From Paucisalibacillus globulus DSM 18846 (GTDB lineage: Bacteria > Bacillota > Bacilli > Bacillales > Amphibacillaceae), in the NCBI RefSeq assembly GCF_000482485.1, contig NZ_KI519436.1, positions 230,986-294,985 of the forward strand: a stretch of DNA of 64,000 nucleotides, read 5' to 3'. A program made the translations under genes and the position numbers. This document shows positions 17,740 through 26,182 of the stretch, piece by piece. A model generated the notes under the pieces. The model made no database searches and was not told where the DNA came from. It saw nothing but the letters and a program-made list of their open reading frames with translations. Every line of letters begins with the position of its first letter. The stretch's first letter is position 1.

Positions 17740-17979
17740 GGCTTCACTCCTTTCTTAAAATTTGCATTAAAAAAGCCAATCCAAAATGAACACAGCTAAT
17801 TGCTGTAATCCATAATGAACTGGCTTGAGGCTTGTTGATACAGATCAGGATTTGAACTGTGAACAAGCTAGGCAGTAAGTTAAATGATTTAATTTAAGGA
17901 AAGGTCATGTGGGATAGTGATGCAATCACTTTAACATGACTCTTTATTACAGTTTAATGTATTCTGAAAAATTTGTAAA
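17740..17979 (-). promoter_or_regulatory. Promoter and structured leader (candidate attenuator) of the CoA-transferase operon
   Basis: On the minus strand a promoter reads TTTACA (17979-17974), 17 bp, TAAACT (17956-17951). The transcript would begin near 17944, directly at a hairpin whose arms are GTCATGT and ACATGAC (17940-17904) with an inner AGTGAT/ATCACT stem. A second hairpin uses CTTGTT/AACAAG. The last hairpin pairs AGCCA with TGGCT, has an inner ACAGC/GCTGT stem, and is followed by TTTTTTA (about 17823-17764), an intrinsic-terminator form about 25 bp before the GTG start. This layout suggests conditional termination. No known riboswitch or T-box signature was recognised. Confidence 0.5.
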
Positions 17980-18008
17980 TAGGTATTGTGTAAATTTGAT
18001 CAGGTGAT

Positions 18009-18398
18009 TATCGGCTGGGAGAGTAACTATCCGCCATTCCTCAGAAATATCGGCCAGGAAAAATAACTATCCGCCATTCCTCAGAAATATCGGCCAGGAA
18101 AGGTAATTATCCGCCGTTCCTCAGAAATATCGGCCAGGAAAGGTAATTATCAGCCATTACTCAGAAATATCGGCCAGGAAAAGAAACTATCCGCCATACC
18201 TCAGAAATATCGGCCAGGAAAGGTAACTATCCGCCATTCCTCAGAAATATCGGCCAGAAAAGGTAACTATCCGCCATTCCACAGAAATATCGGCCAGGGA
18301 AAGAAACTATCCGCCATTCCACAGAAATATCGGCCAGGGAAAGAAACTATCCGCCATACCTCAGAAATATCGGCCAGGAAAAGTAAACATCAGCCATA
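18009..18398. repeat. Tandem array of 40-bp repeats
   Basis: Nine complete units of exactly 40 bp begin at 18041, 18081, 18121, 18161, 18201, 18241, 18281, 18321 and 18361, with a partial unit before them. The unit is itself made of two related ~20-bp halves (TATCGGCCAGGAAAGGTAAC and TATCCGCCATTCCTCAGAAA) that share TATC-G/C-GCCA. Units differ by a few substitutions but never in length. The array lies between the mreBH terminator and the promoter of the CoA-transferase operon and has no coding frame of interest. Confidence 0.95.
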
Positions 18399-18410
18399 AA
18401 CTAACATAGC

Positions 18411-18437
18411 AAAAAAAACGAGAGCTAGTGCTCCCGT
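18411..18437 (-). terminator. mreBH terminator
   Basis: On the minus strand ACGGGAGC pairs with GCTCTCGT (one G-U) around a 4-nt loop and is followed by TTTTTTTT, 7 bp after the mreBH stop. Confidence 0.9.
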
Positions 18438-18443
18438 TCTACA

Positions 18444-19451
18444 TTATTTTGCTGCTTTTTCAAGCTTTGAAATCATCTTAATAGCTTTACCAGTACCAAT
18501 CGCAACAGATTCTAAAGGATTTGGTGCTAAATGAACTGGTACAGATAGTTCATTTGCAAGCCATTCTTGCATACCTTTTAATAAGGAACCACCGCCAGTA
18601 ATGACTATTCCGTGATCAACGATGTCACCACTTAGTTCAGGCGGACAATTTTCTAGTGTTACACGGATTGCATGTAAGATACGTTCAAGAGATTCTTTAA
18701 TTGCTTCATATACCTCATGGGAAGAGATAGAGATTGTTTTTGGTAAACCAGTAACCATATCTCGACCACGAATATCTACAAACTCTTCTTTATGATTAGG
18801 ATGTGCATGACCGATTTCCATTTTTACATTTTCAGCAGTACGTTCACCAATTAAAATATTGTATTTCTTGCGGATGTACTGAATAATTTCATCATCCATC
18901 TTATCTCCACCAACTCTAACAGAACTAGAAGATACTACTCCACCAAGAGAAATAATTCCTATTTCTGCGGTACCTCCACCGATATCAACAATCACGTTAG
19001 CAATTGGTTCGTCAACTGGTAGGTCTGCGCCAATCGCTGCTGCTACAGGTTCTTCAATTAAATGAACGTTTTTGGCACCATAGCTTGTTACTGCATTATG
19101 AATAGCTCGTCTTTCAACGGTTGTACTACCAGATGGTGTACAAACAACAACATTTGGCTTACGCATGGACATGCCGAGTATTTTACTAACTTTTCTTAGG
19201 AAAGCTTTTAACATTTGTGCAGTTATTTCATAGTCCGCAATAACACCATCTCGTAACGGACGAATCGGTACAATATTTCGTGGAGTTTTACCAATCATTT
19301 CTTTCGCTTCTTGACCAACTGCTACGACTTGCTTTGTATTAATATCGATTGCTACAACCGATGGTTCATTTAATATAATTCCTTTATTTTTTGAATAAAT
19401 AAGTATATTTGCAGTTCCTAAATCAATTCCAATTTCTGCATTTGAAAACAT
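18444..19451 (-). CDS. mreBH: Rod-shape-determining actin-like protein MreBH
   Basis: A 335-residue bacterial actin homologue. The start [20 protein letters not shown] at 19451 follows GGAGGAACTCATT; an upstream in-frame ATG is not needed. Phosphate-1 (IGIDLGTAN), phosphate-2 ([14 protein letters not shown]) and adenosine ([10 protein letters not shown]) motifs of the actin fold are present. The N-terminal stretch [16 protein letters not shown] and the isolated position, away from mreCD, match MreBH rather than MreB or Mbl. These filaments guide lateral cell-wall synthesis and, for MreBH, LytE-type hydrolase placement. Confidence 0.92.
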   Translation of the reverse strand: MFSNAEIGIDLGTANILIYSKNKGIILNEPSVVAIDINTKQVVAVGQEAKEMIGKTPRNIVPIRPLRDGVIADYEITAQMLKAFLRKVSKILGMSMRKPNVVVCTPSGSTTVERRAIHNAVTSYGAKNVHLIEEPVAAAIGADLPVDEPIANVIVDIGGGTAEIGIISLGGVVSSSSVRVGGDKMDDEIIQYIRKKYNILIGERTAENVKMEIGHAHPNHKEEFVDIRGRDMVTGLPKTISISSHEVYEAIKESLERILHAIRVTLENCPPELSGDIVDHGIVITGGGSLLKGMQEWLANELSVPVHLAPNPLESVAIGTGKAIKMISKLEKAAK

Positions 19452-19771
19452 AATGAGTTCCTCCAATGATGACAAATAGTAGTCCTACTTATAACGTTCT
19501 ATTTCGACATAAATTTTATGGGTGTTAAAAGACAATATAATCTTATTATCTACAAGCTAGTTAACATTTATTAGCAATTATTGGGTTAAGTCTAATAAAA
19601 TAACGCTACTATATAAAATAAGGTATATTTCGTGGGAACTCAAGTTTCAATTGCTTTACATTTTAGATTAATTGTAATAAAACTGGAAAATTCATATGTA
19701 AAGAAACATGCGATAATGAAAATAATAGTTGTCGAATTCTTGTAGAAAATGGAATGAAGGAGTGATTCTTC
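19452..19771. other. Divergent intergenic region
   Basis: About 320 bp between mreBH (leftward) and the CAP-domain gene (rightward). It is AT-rich and must hold both promoters, but I see no pair of boxes good enough to mark, and no small gene, repeat or RNA. Confidence 0.5.
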
Positions 19772-20941
19772 TTGAAAACTAAATACATACGAATAGGATT
19801 ACTCTTTATATTAATTACAATTTTTGTAATGCCAGGATTCATGTCTGCAGAAAGTAAAGAATTTTTTCAACGGTACTTTTTCAAAGATGGAACTTTTTAT
19901 AACTATACCGCAACTACCATGGAAGACTATTTTATAATACCAAAAGAAATAGAACATGATTTTTTTGCACAGATAAACTGGAAAGAATTAAATGAACAGG
20001 TTTTGGCTTTGAAAGAAGAAAAAGAGATCGAAAAGAGTGAGCCGGATAATCATGTTCCAAAATACAAAAGACAAGAGGCTAAGAAAGAAAAATCAAAAGT
20101 AGAAGAGAAACCGACTAAAGAAAACCATCAAAAGCCTAATAAAGGGTCCCAGGAAAAAGTAATTGTCAATCAAGCTGAATATGAACAAGAGGTCCTCAGA
20201 CTTACTAATATAGAAAGAGAAAAGCAGGGATTAAAGCCATTAAAGCTAGATGAAAAATTAGCTGTAGTTGCACGAGAAAAGTCGCTTGATATGGCATCCA
20301 ATAGCTATTTTTCACATGATAGTCCAACATACGGTTCGCCCTTTGATATGATGAATCAATTTGGAATAACGTATTACTCAGCAGGTGAAAATATTGCAAA
20401 GGGGCAAACTACACCACAAGAAGTTGTCCAGGCTTGGATGGATAGTGAAGGGCATAAGGAAAACATTCTACATTCTGATTTTACTCATATAGGAATTGGC
20501 TTTTCCGAGAATGGATTTTATTGGACTCAGCATTTTATTAAACGTCTTGAAAACACAGTTAATCAAGAAGAATTTGAAAAACAAGTAGTGGATTTAACAA
20601 ATAAGGAGAGGGAAAAGCATGGATTAGCACCATTGTCAGTTGATACAAAGCTTGCCGAATCCGCCCGTACGAAGTCATTAGATATGGCTGAACATGATTA
20701 TTTTGATCATACAAGTCCAACATATGGTACGCCTTTTGACATGATGGATCAATTCGGTGTTACGTATGATACGGCAGGAGAAAATATAGCAAGAGGCCAA
20801 TTTACTCCTGAGGAAGTTGTGCAGGCATGGATGAATAGTGAAGGTCATCGTGAAAATATATTAAATGCTAATTATACACATATCGGAGTAGGATTTGTGA
20901 AAGAGGATATTGTATGGACACAGCAATTTATTGGAAGGTAG
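19772..20941 (+). CDS. Secreted protein with two tandem CAP (SCP/YkwD) domains
   Basis: TTG start after GAAGGAGTGATTC. The 389-residue protein has a signal peptide or N-terminal anchor (residues 1-26, IGLLFILITIFVMPGFMSA), a Lys/Glu-rich linker (about 75-135), and two CAP domains (about 143-262 and 268-388). Each has the fold's marks: LTNxEREKxGL, HSP/TSPTYGxPFDMM, AGENIAxGQxTPxEVVQAWMxSEGHxENIL and HIGxGF. The copies are about 60% alike, so they arose by internal duplication. Bacterial CAP proteins of this group act at the cell wall or spore coat; YkwD stimulates germination under some conditions. The two-domain form is unusual for the short YkwD-like proteins. Confidence 0.88.
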   Translation: MKTKYIRIGLLFILITIFVMPGFMSAESKEFFQRYFFKDGTFYNYTATTMEDYFIIPKEIEHDFFAQINWKELNEQVLALKEEKEIEKSEPDNHVPKYKRQEAKKEKSKVEEKPTKENHQKPNKGSQEKVIVNQAEYEQEVLRLTNIEREKQGLKPLKLDEKLAVVAREKSLDMASNSYFSHDSPTYGSPFDMMNQFGITYYSAGENIAKGQTTPQEVVQAWMDSEGHKENILHSDFTHIGIGFSENGFYWTQHFIKRLENTVNQEEFEKQVVDLTNKEREKHGLAPLSVDTKLAESARTKSLDMAEHDYFDHTSPTYGTPFDMMDQFGVTYDTAGENIARGQFTPEEVVQAWMNSEGHRENILNANYTHIGVGFVKEDIVWTQQFIGR

Positions 20942-20949
20942 ATAAAGGG

Positions 20950-20980
20950 GACAGTAATTCAATGGATTACTGTCTTTTTT
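20950..20980 (+). terminator. Rho-independent terminator
   Basis: GACAGTAAT / ATTACTGTC stem with 7-nt loop and TTTTTT tail, 9 bp after the CAP gene. Confidence 0.92.
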
Positions 20981-21034
20981 AAAATTATAGTAGTAAGAAT
21001 TTTATGATAAAATAAATTGTATTGGAGGGATATG

Positions 21035-21553
21035 ATGAAAAAGAACTATGTAATTGCACTATTAAGTTTAACTTGTTTTCTGCTGGCTTACCTTAGCTCA
21101 TCCCTTTATAAAGATATAAAAGACATGAAAATTGAAGCTGGCATTCACTATAAATATTCAGTAGATGATACTCGTTATTTGCTTACAACAATTATGGAAA
21201 CGAATATGGAGGAAGCGATACAGACAGAACATGGGAAACAATTTTTATCAAATCTTTATAGTCAATTGTGGGATAAAGTAGAGTTGTTTCATGAATCACC
21301 GAATCGTATTAGTGAAGTAGGAAATATGCTTTGGGAGATTGGCGAAGTGTTAGAAAAGTCATCAAAACAAGGAACGATTACAGAAGAGGAAGAATTTTTC
21401 ATTAAGGAACATGCAAAAATGATAAAATTAATTTTGGTAGACATATACGGATTTGCGGGACAAGATGTTACTTGGTATGACCTTTTTAATGAGAGTGAAC
21501 GAAGTAAGGAAATTAATAAGAAAATAGATCAACGTATTAATGGGGATTATTAA
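21035..21553 (+). CDS. Hypothetical membrane-anchored protein
   Basis: ATG at 21035 was chosen because TTGGAGGGATATG lies at ideal distance; the adjacent ATG at 21032 is possible. The 172-residue protein begins MKKNYVIALLSLTCFLLAYL, one signal-anchor helix, followed by a mainly alpha-helical, acidic extracytoplasmic domain. I do not recognise the family. No lipobox Cys follows the helix. It is monocistronic between the CAP-domain gene and the acyltransferase gene. Confidence 0.75.
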   Translation: MKKNYVIALLSLTCFLLAYLSSSLYKDIKDMKIEAGIHYKYSVDDTRYLLTTIMETNMEEAIQTEHGKQFLSNLYSQLWDKVELFHESPNRISEVGNMLWEIGEVLEKSSKQGTITEEEEFFIKEHAKMIKLILVDIYGFAGQDVTWYDLFNESERSKEINKKIDQRINGDY

Positions 21554-21663
21554 TGTGTGAGGGAAATGCAACTAACCAATTGCGCTTTTCTCAGCTGAAA
21601 TAGTTGGTTAATAATTGTTCCTTTATCATCAACGAAGTATAATGAATTGTTGGGGGGAACGTT

Positions 21664-22380
21664 ATGTTATTTACAATAAAAATATATACATATTCTGTAT
21701 TATTAGTATTAGGTAGTATCTTTAAATTACAAAAGGCAAAAAAATTATTCCAGCTGCCAACAACGGTTGAAATAAGAAAAGAGATTTTTGAAACTCCACA
21801 GAATGTTTCAGCAAAGGTTTTGAAAAAAGCAGGTACAAGTGTCCATGTCACTGGAAGAGAAAATATTCCAGACGAAGCTGTACTATATGTTGCAAACCAT
21901 CAAGGAATATTCGATATTTTAGCTTTTCTAGGACACTTAGGAAAACCTATTGGGTTTATTGCCAAAAAGGAAATTAACAAGCTTCCTATCATTCGAACTT
22001 GGATGGGACTGTTAAATTGTGTTTTTATAGACCGGACAGACCGCCGTCAGTCTATGAAGGCAATAAATCAAGGAATTGAAAATTTGAAAAATGGGTATTC
22101 TCTTGTCGTTTTTCCTGAGGGAACAAGAAGTAAGGGGACAGCGTTAAGTGAATTTAAACCAGGAAGTCTCCGTTTAGCAACAAAAGCTAATGTCCCAATC
22201 GTTCCAGTAACAATCTATGGAACGTATAAAATGCTAGAGGAAAATAATGGACAGGTGAAGGGCGCATCAGTAAGTATGATCATCCATGAACCAATTTTTC
22301 CAGAGAGTTATCAGTCATTAAAGAGTGCAGAGCTTGCTGAAAATCTTCAGGATATTGTTGCAACTGGCTTGCCACAATAA
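21664..22380 (+). CDS. plsC: 1-acyl-sn-glycerol-3-phosphate acyltransferase (PlsC type)
   Basis: A 238-residue LPLAT-family protein. The HX4D catalytic motif is NHQGIFD (about residues 79-84), the G3P-binding motif is FPEGTRSKG (about 152-160), and block IV is VPIVPVTIYGT. An N-terminal hydrophobic segment fits membrane association. It transfers an acyl group to lysophosphatidic acid in phospholipid synthesis. The ATG follows GGGGGGAACGTT. The gene is alone, with a terminator about 60 bp downstream. Confidence 0.92.
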   Translation: MLFTIKIYTYSVLLVLGSIFKLQKAKKLFQLPTTVEIRKEIFETPQNVSAKVLKKAGTSVHVTGRENIPDEAVLYVANHQGIFDILAFLGHLGKPIGFIAKKEINKLPIIRTWMGLLNCVFIDRTDRRQSMKAINQGIENLKNGYSLVVFPEGTRSKGTALSEFKPGSLRLATKANVPIVPVTIYGTYKMLEENNGQVKGASVSMIIHEPIFPESYQSLKSAELAENLQDIVATGLPQ

Positions 22381-22441
22381 TACGCGAGAAATTAAAGAGG
22401 ATTTAGTAGTCACCACACGATAGTATACATCCGGGCATATA

Positions 22442-22478
22442 AAAACAGTGAGGACAAAAGTTACCCCACTGTTTTTTA
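22442..22478 (+). terminator. Rho-independent terminator
   Basis: AAAACAGTG arm pairs with CACTGTTTT around an inner AGG/CCC contact and is followed by TTTTATT, after the acyltransferase gene. Confidence 0.85.
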
Positions 22479-22560
22479 TTAAACATAACATTATCCCTTA
22501 AGTAACGAAGCATACTAGAAATATGATTTTATGTTCTTTTAGAATTTGAGGTGAATTCAT

Positions 22561-23556
22561 GTGGTTCAAGGTACAGTGAATTTAAACACGCAATTAGACA
22601 GAGAATGGATACAAGAGTATGTGGATGATTGGGTTCGGTTTTACCGTAAGGCAACAAAAGAAGGAAAAGTGGCCACGTATATTCCTGTATTGGCAGAGGC
22701 AAACCCAGAACATCTTGGGATTTCCATACATGGGAAAAATGGTATGGTAATTAGCTCCGGAGATGTTGATGTTGTTTTTACAATACAAAGTATATCGAAA
22801 GTACTTACATTTATTGTTGCTTGTATGGAAAGAGGAGTTAGTTATGTACTAGACAGAGTAGATGTAGAACCAACGGGTGAAGCATTTAACTCGATTATGC
22901 ATTTAGAGATGAAAAGTTTAAACAAACCTTTTAATCCATTTGTAAATGCAGGTGCCATCACGGTTACATCTATGTTGGAAGGGAAAAATTCTCAAGAAAA
23001 ACTAAACCCTGTTTTTGATTTATTGGAGAAAATAGTTGGCTATCGTCCAATCATCAATCAACAGGTATTTAAATCAGAAGATGAGACTTCCGCCAGAAAT
23101 CGGGCAATCGGCTATTATTTATTGGAAACTGGTTTATTAGAATCAGATCTCGGAGTAACATTAGAAACCTACTTCAAGCAATGTTCCATTGAAACGACAG
23201 TCAATGATTTAGCTAGAATTGGCTTAATTTTGGCGAATGATGGATTAGACCCTGAGAGTGAGGAAGAGATTATCCCACGACAAATTGCTCGAACAACAAA
23301 AGCATTAATGCTAACATGTGGGATGTATGATGCATCGGGGAAATTTGCAACGTATGTTGGTATTCCTGCAAAAAGTGGTGTATCGGGTGGGATTGTAGCA
23401 CTTGCTCCACCAAGGGTCCGACCAATGCAGTTTCCTTTTATTGATGGATGTGGTATTGGGGTTTATGGGCCTGCGCTTGAGGATAGAGGAAATAGTATAG
23501 CGGGGATGAAACTGTTAAAGCATATAGCATCACAATGGGATTTAAGTATTTTTTGA
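22561..23556 (+). CDS. glsA: Glutaminase
   Basis: GTG start 7 bp after GAGGTG; an ATG two bases earlier is out of frame and closes quickly. The 331-residue protein is a serine-dependent glutaminase of the beta-lactamase-like fold. The catalytic SxxK is TIQSISKVLTF (about residues 75-82), and NAGAITVTSM, the Tyr in YLLETGLLESD and the C-terminal KSGVSGGIVAL motifs are conserved. It hydrolyses L-glutamine to glutamate and ammonia in the cytoplasm. The following SRAP gene begins 15 bp later and is probably co-transcribed. Confidence 0.95.
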   Translation: MVQGTVNLNTQLDREWIQEYVDDWVRFYRKATKEGKVATYIPVLAEANPEHLGISIHGKNGMVISSGDVDVVFTIQSISKVLTFIVACMERGVSYVLDRVDVEPTGEAFNSIMHLEMKSLNKPFNPFVNAGAITVTSMLEGKNSQEKLNPVFDLLEKIVGYRPIINQQVFKSEDETSARNRAIGYYLLETGLLESDLGVTLETYFKQCSIETTVNDLARIGLILANDGLDPESEEEIIPRQIARTTKALMLTCGMYDASGKFATYVGIPAKSGVSGGIVALAPPRVRPMQFPFIDGCGIGVYGPALEDRGNSIAGMKLLKHIASQWDLSIF

Positions 23557-23570
23557 TTGGGGGACTTTCT

Positions 23571-24242
23571 ATGTGTGGAAGATATACCATGCTAGCTGAC
23601 GAACTTGAAATTCTAGAGGAATTTGGAATCGAACAAGAAATAGGAGATTATCATCCAAGCTACAATGTAGCACCTGGCCAAAATGTTCTAGCAGTTATTC
23701 ATGATGGGAAAAAGAAACGAGCAGGTTATTTGCGCTGGGGACTTGTACCTTCATGGGCCAAGGATGAGAAAATCGGCTATAAAATGATTAATGCTAGAAG
23801 TGAATCCGCACATGAAAAACCAAGCTTTAAAAATCTTATGTCTCGAAAACGTTGTTTGGTCATTGCTGATAGTTTTTATGAATGGAAAAGAAATGAAGAT
23901 GGTAGTAAGCAACCTAAGCGAATCCATGTAGCTGAACGTAAGTTATTTGCATTTGCAGGGTTATGGGATAAATGGAGTCACAACGATAGGGATTTATTTA
24001 CATGTACTATTTTAACCCGTGATGCTAATCCATTTATGAGGGAAATACATCATCGTGAGCCAATTATTTTACCAAAAGTAATGGAAGATGAATGGATAAA
24101 GCCAGGACGAATGGAACCAACGGAGGCAAGAGAGTTTCTTTTTCATGTAGAACCTGTTGAGCTAACTGCTTATAATGTTTCAAGTCATGTAAATGCAGCT
24201 AAGAATAATGATGAGGCTTGTATAGTGCCATTGGTAGATTAG
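23571..24242 (+). CDS. SOS response-associated peptidase (SRAP, YedK/HMCES family)
   Basis: The start at 23571 gives MCGRYTM with the essential Cys2; it follows GGGGGACTTTCT, while the longer frame starting 12 codons earlier would bury Cys2. The 223-residue protein shows the SRAP motifs YNVAPGQ, RWGLVPSWAK, INARSE, YEWKR, and HHREPIILP with the active-site His. SRAP proteins form a thiazolidine DNA-protein crosslink through Cys2 with abasic sites in single-stranded DNA. Located directly after glutaminase, likely in one transcript. Confidence 0.95.
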   Translation: MCGRYTMLADELEILEEFGIEQEIGDYHPSYNVAPGQNVLAVIHDGKKKRAGYLRWGLVPSWAKDEKIGYKMINARSESAHEKPSFKNLMSRKRCLVIADSFYEWKRNEDGSKQPKRIHVAERKLFAFAGLWDKWSHNDRDLFTCTILTRDANPFMREIHHREPIILPKVMEDEWIKPGRMEPTEAREFLFHVEPVELTAYNVSSHVNAAKNNDEACIVPLVD

Positions 24243-24289
24243 GTTGCTGGCATAAAACTTTTAAAAATAAATTAGCTAAAAAAAAGTAA

Positions 24290-24318
24290 AAAGTCCGTGG
24301 GAACTAATCACGGACTTT
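24290..24318. terminator. Bidirectional terminator
   Basis: AAAGTCCGTG / CACGGACTTT, a perfect 10-bp stem with 9-nt loop. On the minus strand it is followed by TTACTTTTTTTT, so it ends the symporter operon, and it may serve the SRAP gene from the other side. Confidence 0.9.
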
Positions 24319-24324
24319 CGCTAT

Positions 24325-25794
24325 TTAAACCGTCTTCTTACGATGCTCTTTCATCAAATTCACAAATTCCTCAGCTTTATCCTTAGGTGCATGTGTGAAA
24401 ATGCTGACCCCGACAAATAATACTGTCGATAGTATCAGTCCACAGATTCCTGCACCTAGTCCAAGTGGCTTTGTCCCAGTTGCTTCAAGCACCAATACTA
24501 TTAAAGCACTAACTACAACACTGATAATAACGCCAGCAGCCGTTCCACGTTTCCAGAAAAAAGCACCTATAATGGCTGGCACGGAAACGATTAATCCGGA
24601 AGAAGCAGCAACGGATAATACTGCGATGAGGTTCAATTCTAATTCAGCAAAAGCGTAAGCTAAAATTGCAATGATAGGAATAAAGATTTTACCTGCTTTT
24701 AACTGTTTGTTATCATCAGGTCTACTTTTCATATTTCCATAAACATCTCGTGCAAACATGGACGATAACGTCAGCATAATAGAGTCAATGGTAGAAACTG
24801 CTGCAGCCAAGATACCAACCATGACAATGACACCTAAAATTGGTGGAACGGTGTCAGACGACAGTAATGATGGTGTTGCTAGGTCTGCATTCTCCAAGTC
24901 TGGAAATAACTGAAGTGCTGAGAAACCCCACATTACAGATACAAACGTATAAATAAATCCAAAGACAAGAAAGCCAATTAACATTTGGCGAAGCCCTTTA
25001 AATGAATTTGGCATAAACAACCGCTGACTTACTTGTGGATTTGAAATACTGAAAAAAAACCATGGAATCGTTAACCCTAAGAAAGTTAGAATGCTAAAAT
25101 ATCCATTTCCTGGCACGGATAAGGATTCTGGATGATCTACTTGAAGGTTTTCAAAAAATTGCCCAAAGCCCCCAAGTGAATTAACAATAATTAAGACAAC
25201 GACTGTTGACGTAACAATCATGAATAAAGCTTGAAGCGAATCCGTCCAAACAACGGAGCGAATTCCTGCCGTATAAGAAAAGAATACAGCTAATATAACT
25301 GCTATAATAACACCTAAAGAATAGGGAATCCGATTATCAGTCATTCCCTGCAATAGATAGCCAACTCCAGCTAATTGAACAGCACTATACGGAATTAAAA
25401 ATAAACAACTCATAATTGCAATAACTGCTGCTGCAGATTTACTCTGATAACGATCCCCGAGCATCTCTGATGGTGTAACATAACCATTTTTCTTTCCAGC
25501 TAACCAGAATCTTGGTCCAAAAATTAGAATTAGCGAAACTCCTGTAAAGTAAACAATTTCAAAACCAAGTGCACCAACGCCGCCTTGATAAGTTAACCCT
25601 GCTAAACCTACCATCATAAAAGCACTATATGTAGTTGCGCTATAACTAAGGGAAGATAATATCCCATTCATTTTCCTGTTTCCGATAAAATAGCCAGACA
25701 TACCTGGAAGGTTGCCTTTCCGCGACAACAAGGCAACTACAGAAGCGATAATAACATAAATAATAATTCCCCAAATAATAAAACTTGTATTCAA
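24325..25794 (-). CDS. Sodium:solute symporter (SSS family)
   Basis: The TTG at 25794, two bases beyond the stop of the upstream small gene and preceded by TTGGAGAGAG, is preferred over an upstream TTG at 25833. The ~489-residue protein has about 13 membrane segments and the SSS features GYFIGNRKMNG near the N-terminus, YSATTYSAFMMVGLAG, and the conserved AAAVSTIDSIMLTLSSMFARDVY in the core (about residue 325). Substrate is not evident; PanF/PutP-like members carry vitamins or amino acids. The small membrane gene upstream is likely an accessory subunit. A NiaR-like operator upstream suggests a niacin-related role. Confidence 0.88.
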   Translation of the reverse strand: MNTSFIIWGIIIYVIIASVVALLSRKGNLPGMSGYFIGNRKMNGILSSLSYSATTYSAFMMVGLAGLTYQGGVGALGFEIVYFTGVSLILIFGPRFWLAGKKNGYVTPSEMLGDRYQSKSAAAVIAIMSCLFLIPYSAVQLAGVGYLLQGMTDNRIPYSLGVIIAVILAVFFSYTAGIRSVVWTDSLQALFMIVTSTVVVLIIVNSLGGFGQFFENLQVDHPESLSVPGNGYFSILTFLGLTIPWFFFSISNPQVSQRLFMPNSFKGLRQMLIGFLVFGFIYTFVSVMWGFSALQLFPDLENADLATPSLLSSDTVPPILGVIVMVGILAAAVSTIDSIMLTLSSMFARDVYGNMKSRPDDNKQLKAGKIFIPIIAILAYAFAELELNLIAVLSVAASSGLIVSVPAIIGAFFWKRGTAAGVIISVVVSALIVLVLEATGTKPLGLGAGICGLILSTVLFVGVSIFTHAPKDKAEEFVNLMKEHRKKTV

Positions 25795-25795
25795 A

Positions 25796-25984
25796 TTACT
25801 CTCTCCAATCCCTAGTAAGAACAATGTTTGCAAGTATAATGATGATTCCAGTTATTCCCCAGAATAAAAAACTCCCATACCATGTGTGCACATTAGATAA
25901 AACGGTATAAGGAATAATATAGGCGAGAAGGATTGCAATAATGATAATCAATCCCCAAATACGCTTTGATAGTTTTCCATCCAT
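25796..25984 (-). CDS. Small two-helix membrane protein, partner of the symporter
   Basis: A 62-residue protein with two hydrophobic helices (about 9-28 and 36-54) and a short charged tail. ATG follows AAAGGAGACAAGCTAAC. It ends two bases before the symporter start, so the two are translationally coupled. Small proteins of this form (DUF997/DUF3311 type) are often encoded just upstream of SSS symporters such as PanF. Membership in one of these families is likely but not certain. Confidence 0.8.
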   Translation of the reverse strand: MDGKLSKRIWGLIIIIAILLAYIIPYTVLSNVHTWYGSFLFWGITGIIIILANIVLTRDWRE

Positions 25985-26032
25985 GTTAGCTTGTCTCCTT
26001 TAGTAGATTAATAGTAATTCAATAAAAACTTT

Positions 26033-26050
26033 ACATGTGTCTTTACACAT
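26033..26050. promoter_or_regulatory. Putative NiaR operator
   Basis: ACATGTGTCTTTACACAT carries the inverted repeat ATGTGT (26035-26040) and ACACAT (26045-26050). It lies between the symporter operon and the divergent niaR-like gene. It resembles the GTGTC-x-ACAC palindromes I associate with NiaR (YrxA) in Bacillaceae; assignment is inference. Confidence 0.5.
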
Positions 26051-26182
26051 ATATTTACATAATGCGAAGTAAAAATCAATAACAAATTTGGTTCATATAC
26101 GAACAAAGAGTGATAGGATATAATAGTAGATATATTATTAATTGGATAATTATACGATTTTATACATATGGAGGTCTTAGAA

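Noticed and set aside
17823-17900. tRNA or T-box in the CoA-transferase leader
   Set aside because: Only a T-arm-like GTTCAAATCCTG is present. There is no acceptor, D or anticodon arm, and no T-box sequence (AGGGTGGNACCGCG type).
18009-18398. CRISPR-like array
   Set aside because: The repeats are contiguous 40-bp tandem units with no unique spacers, and no cas genes are near.
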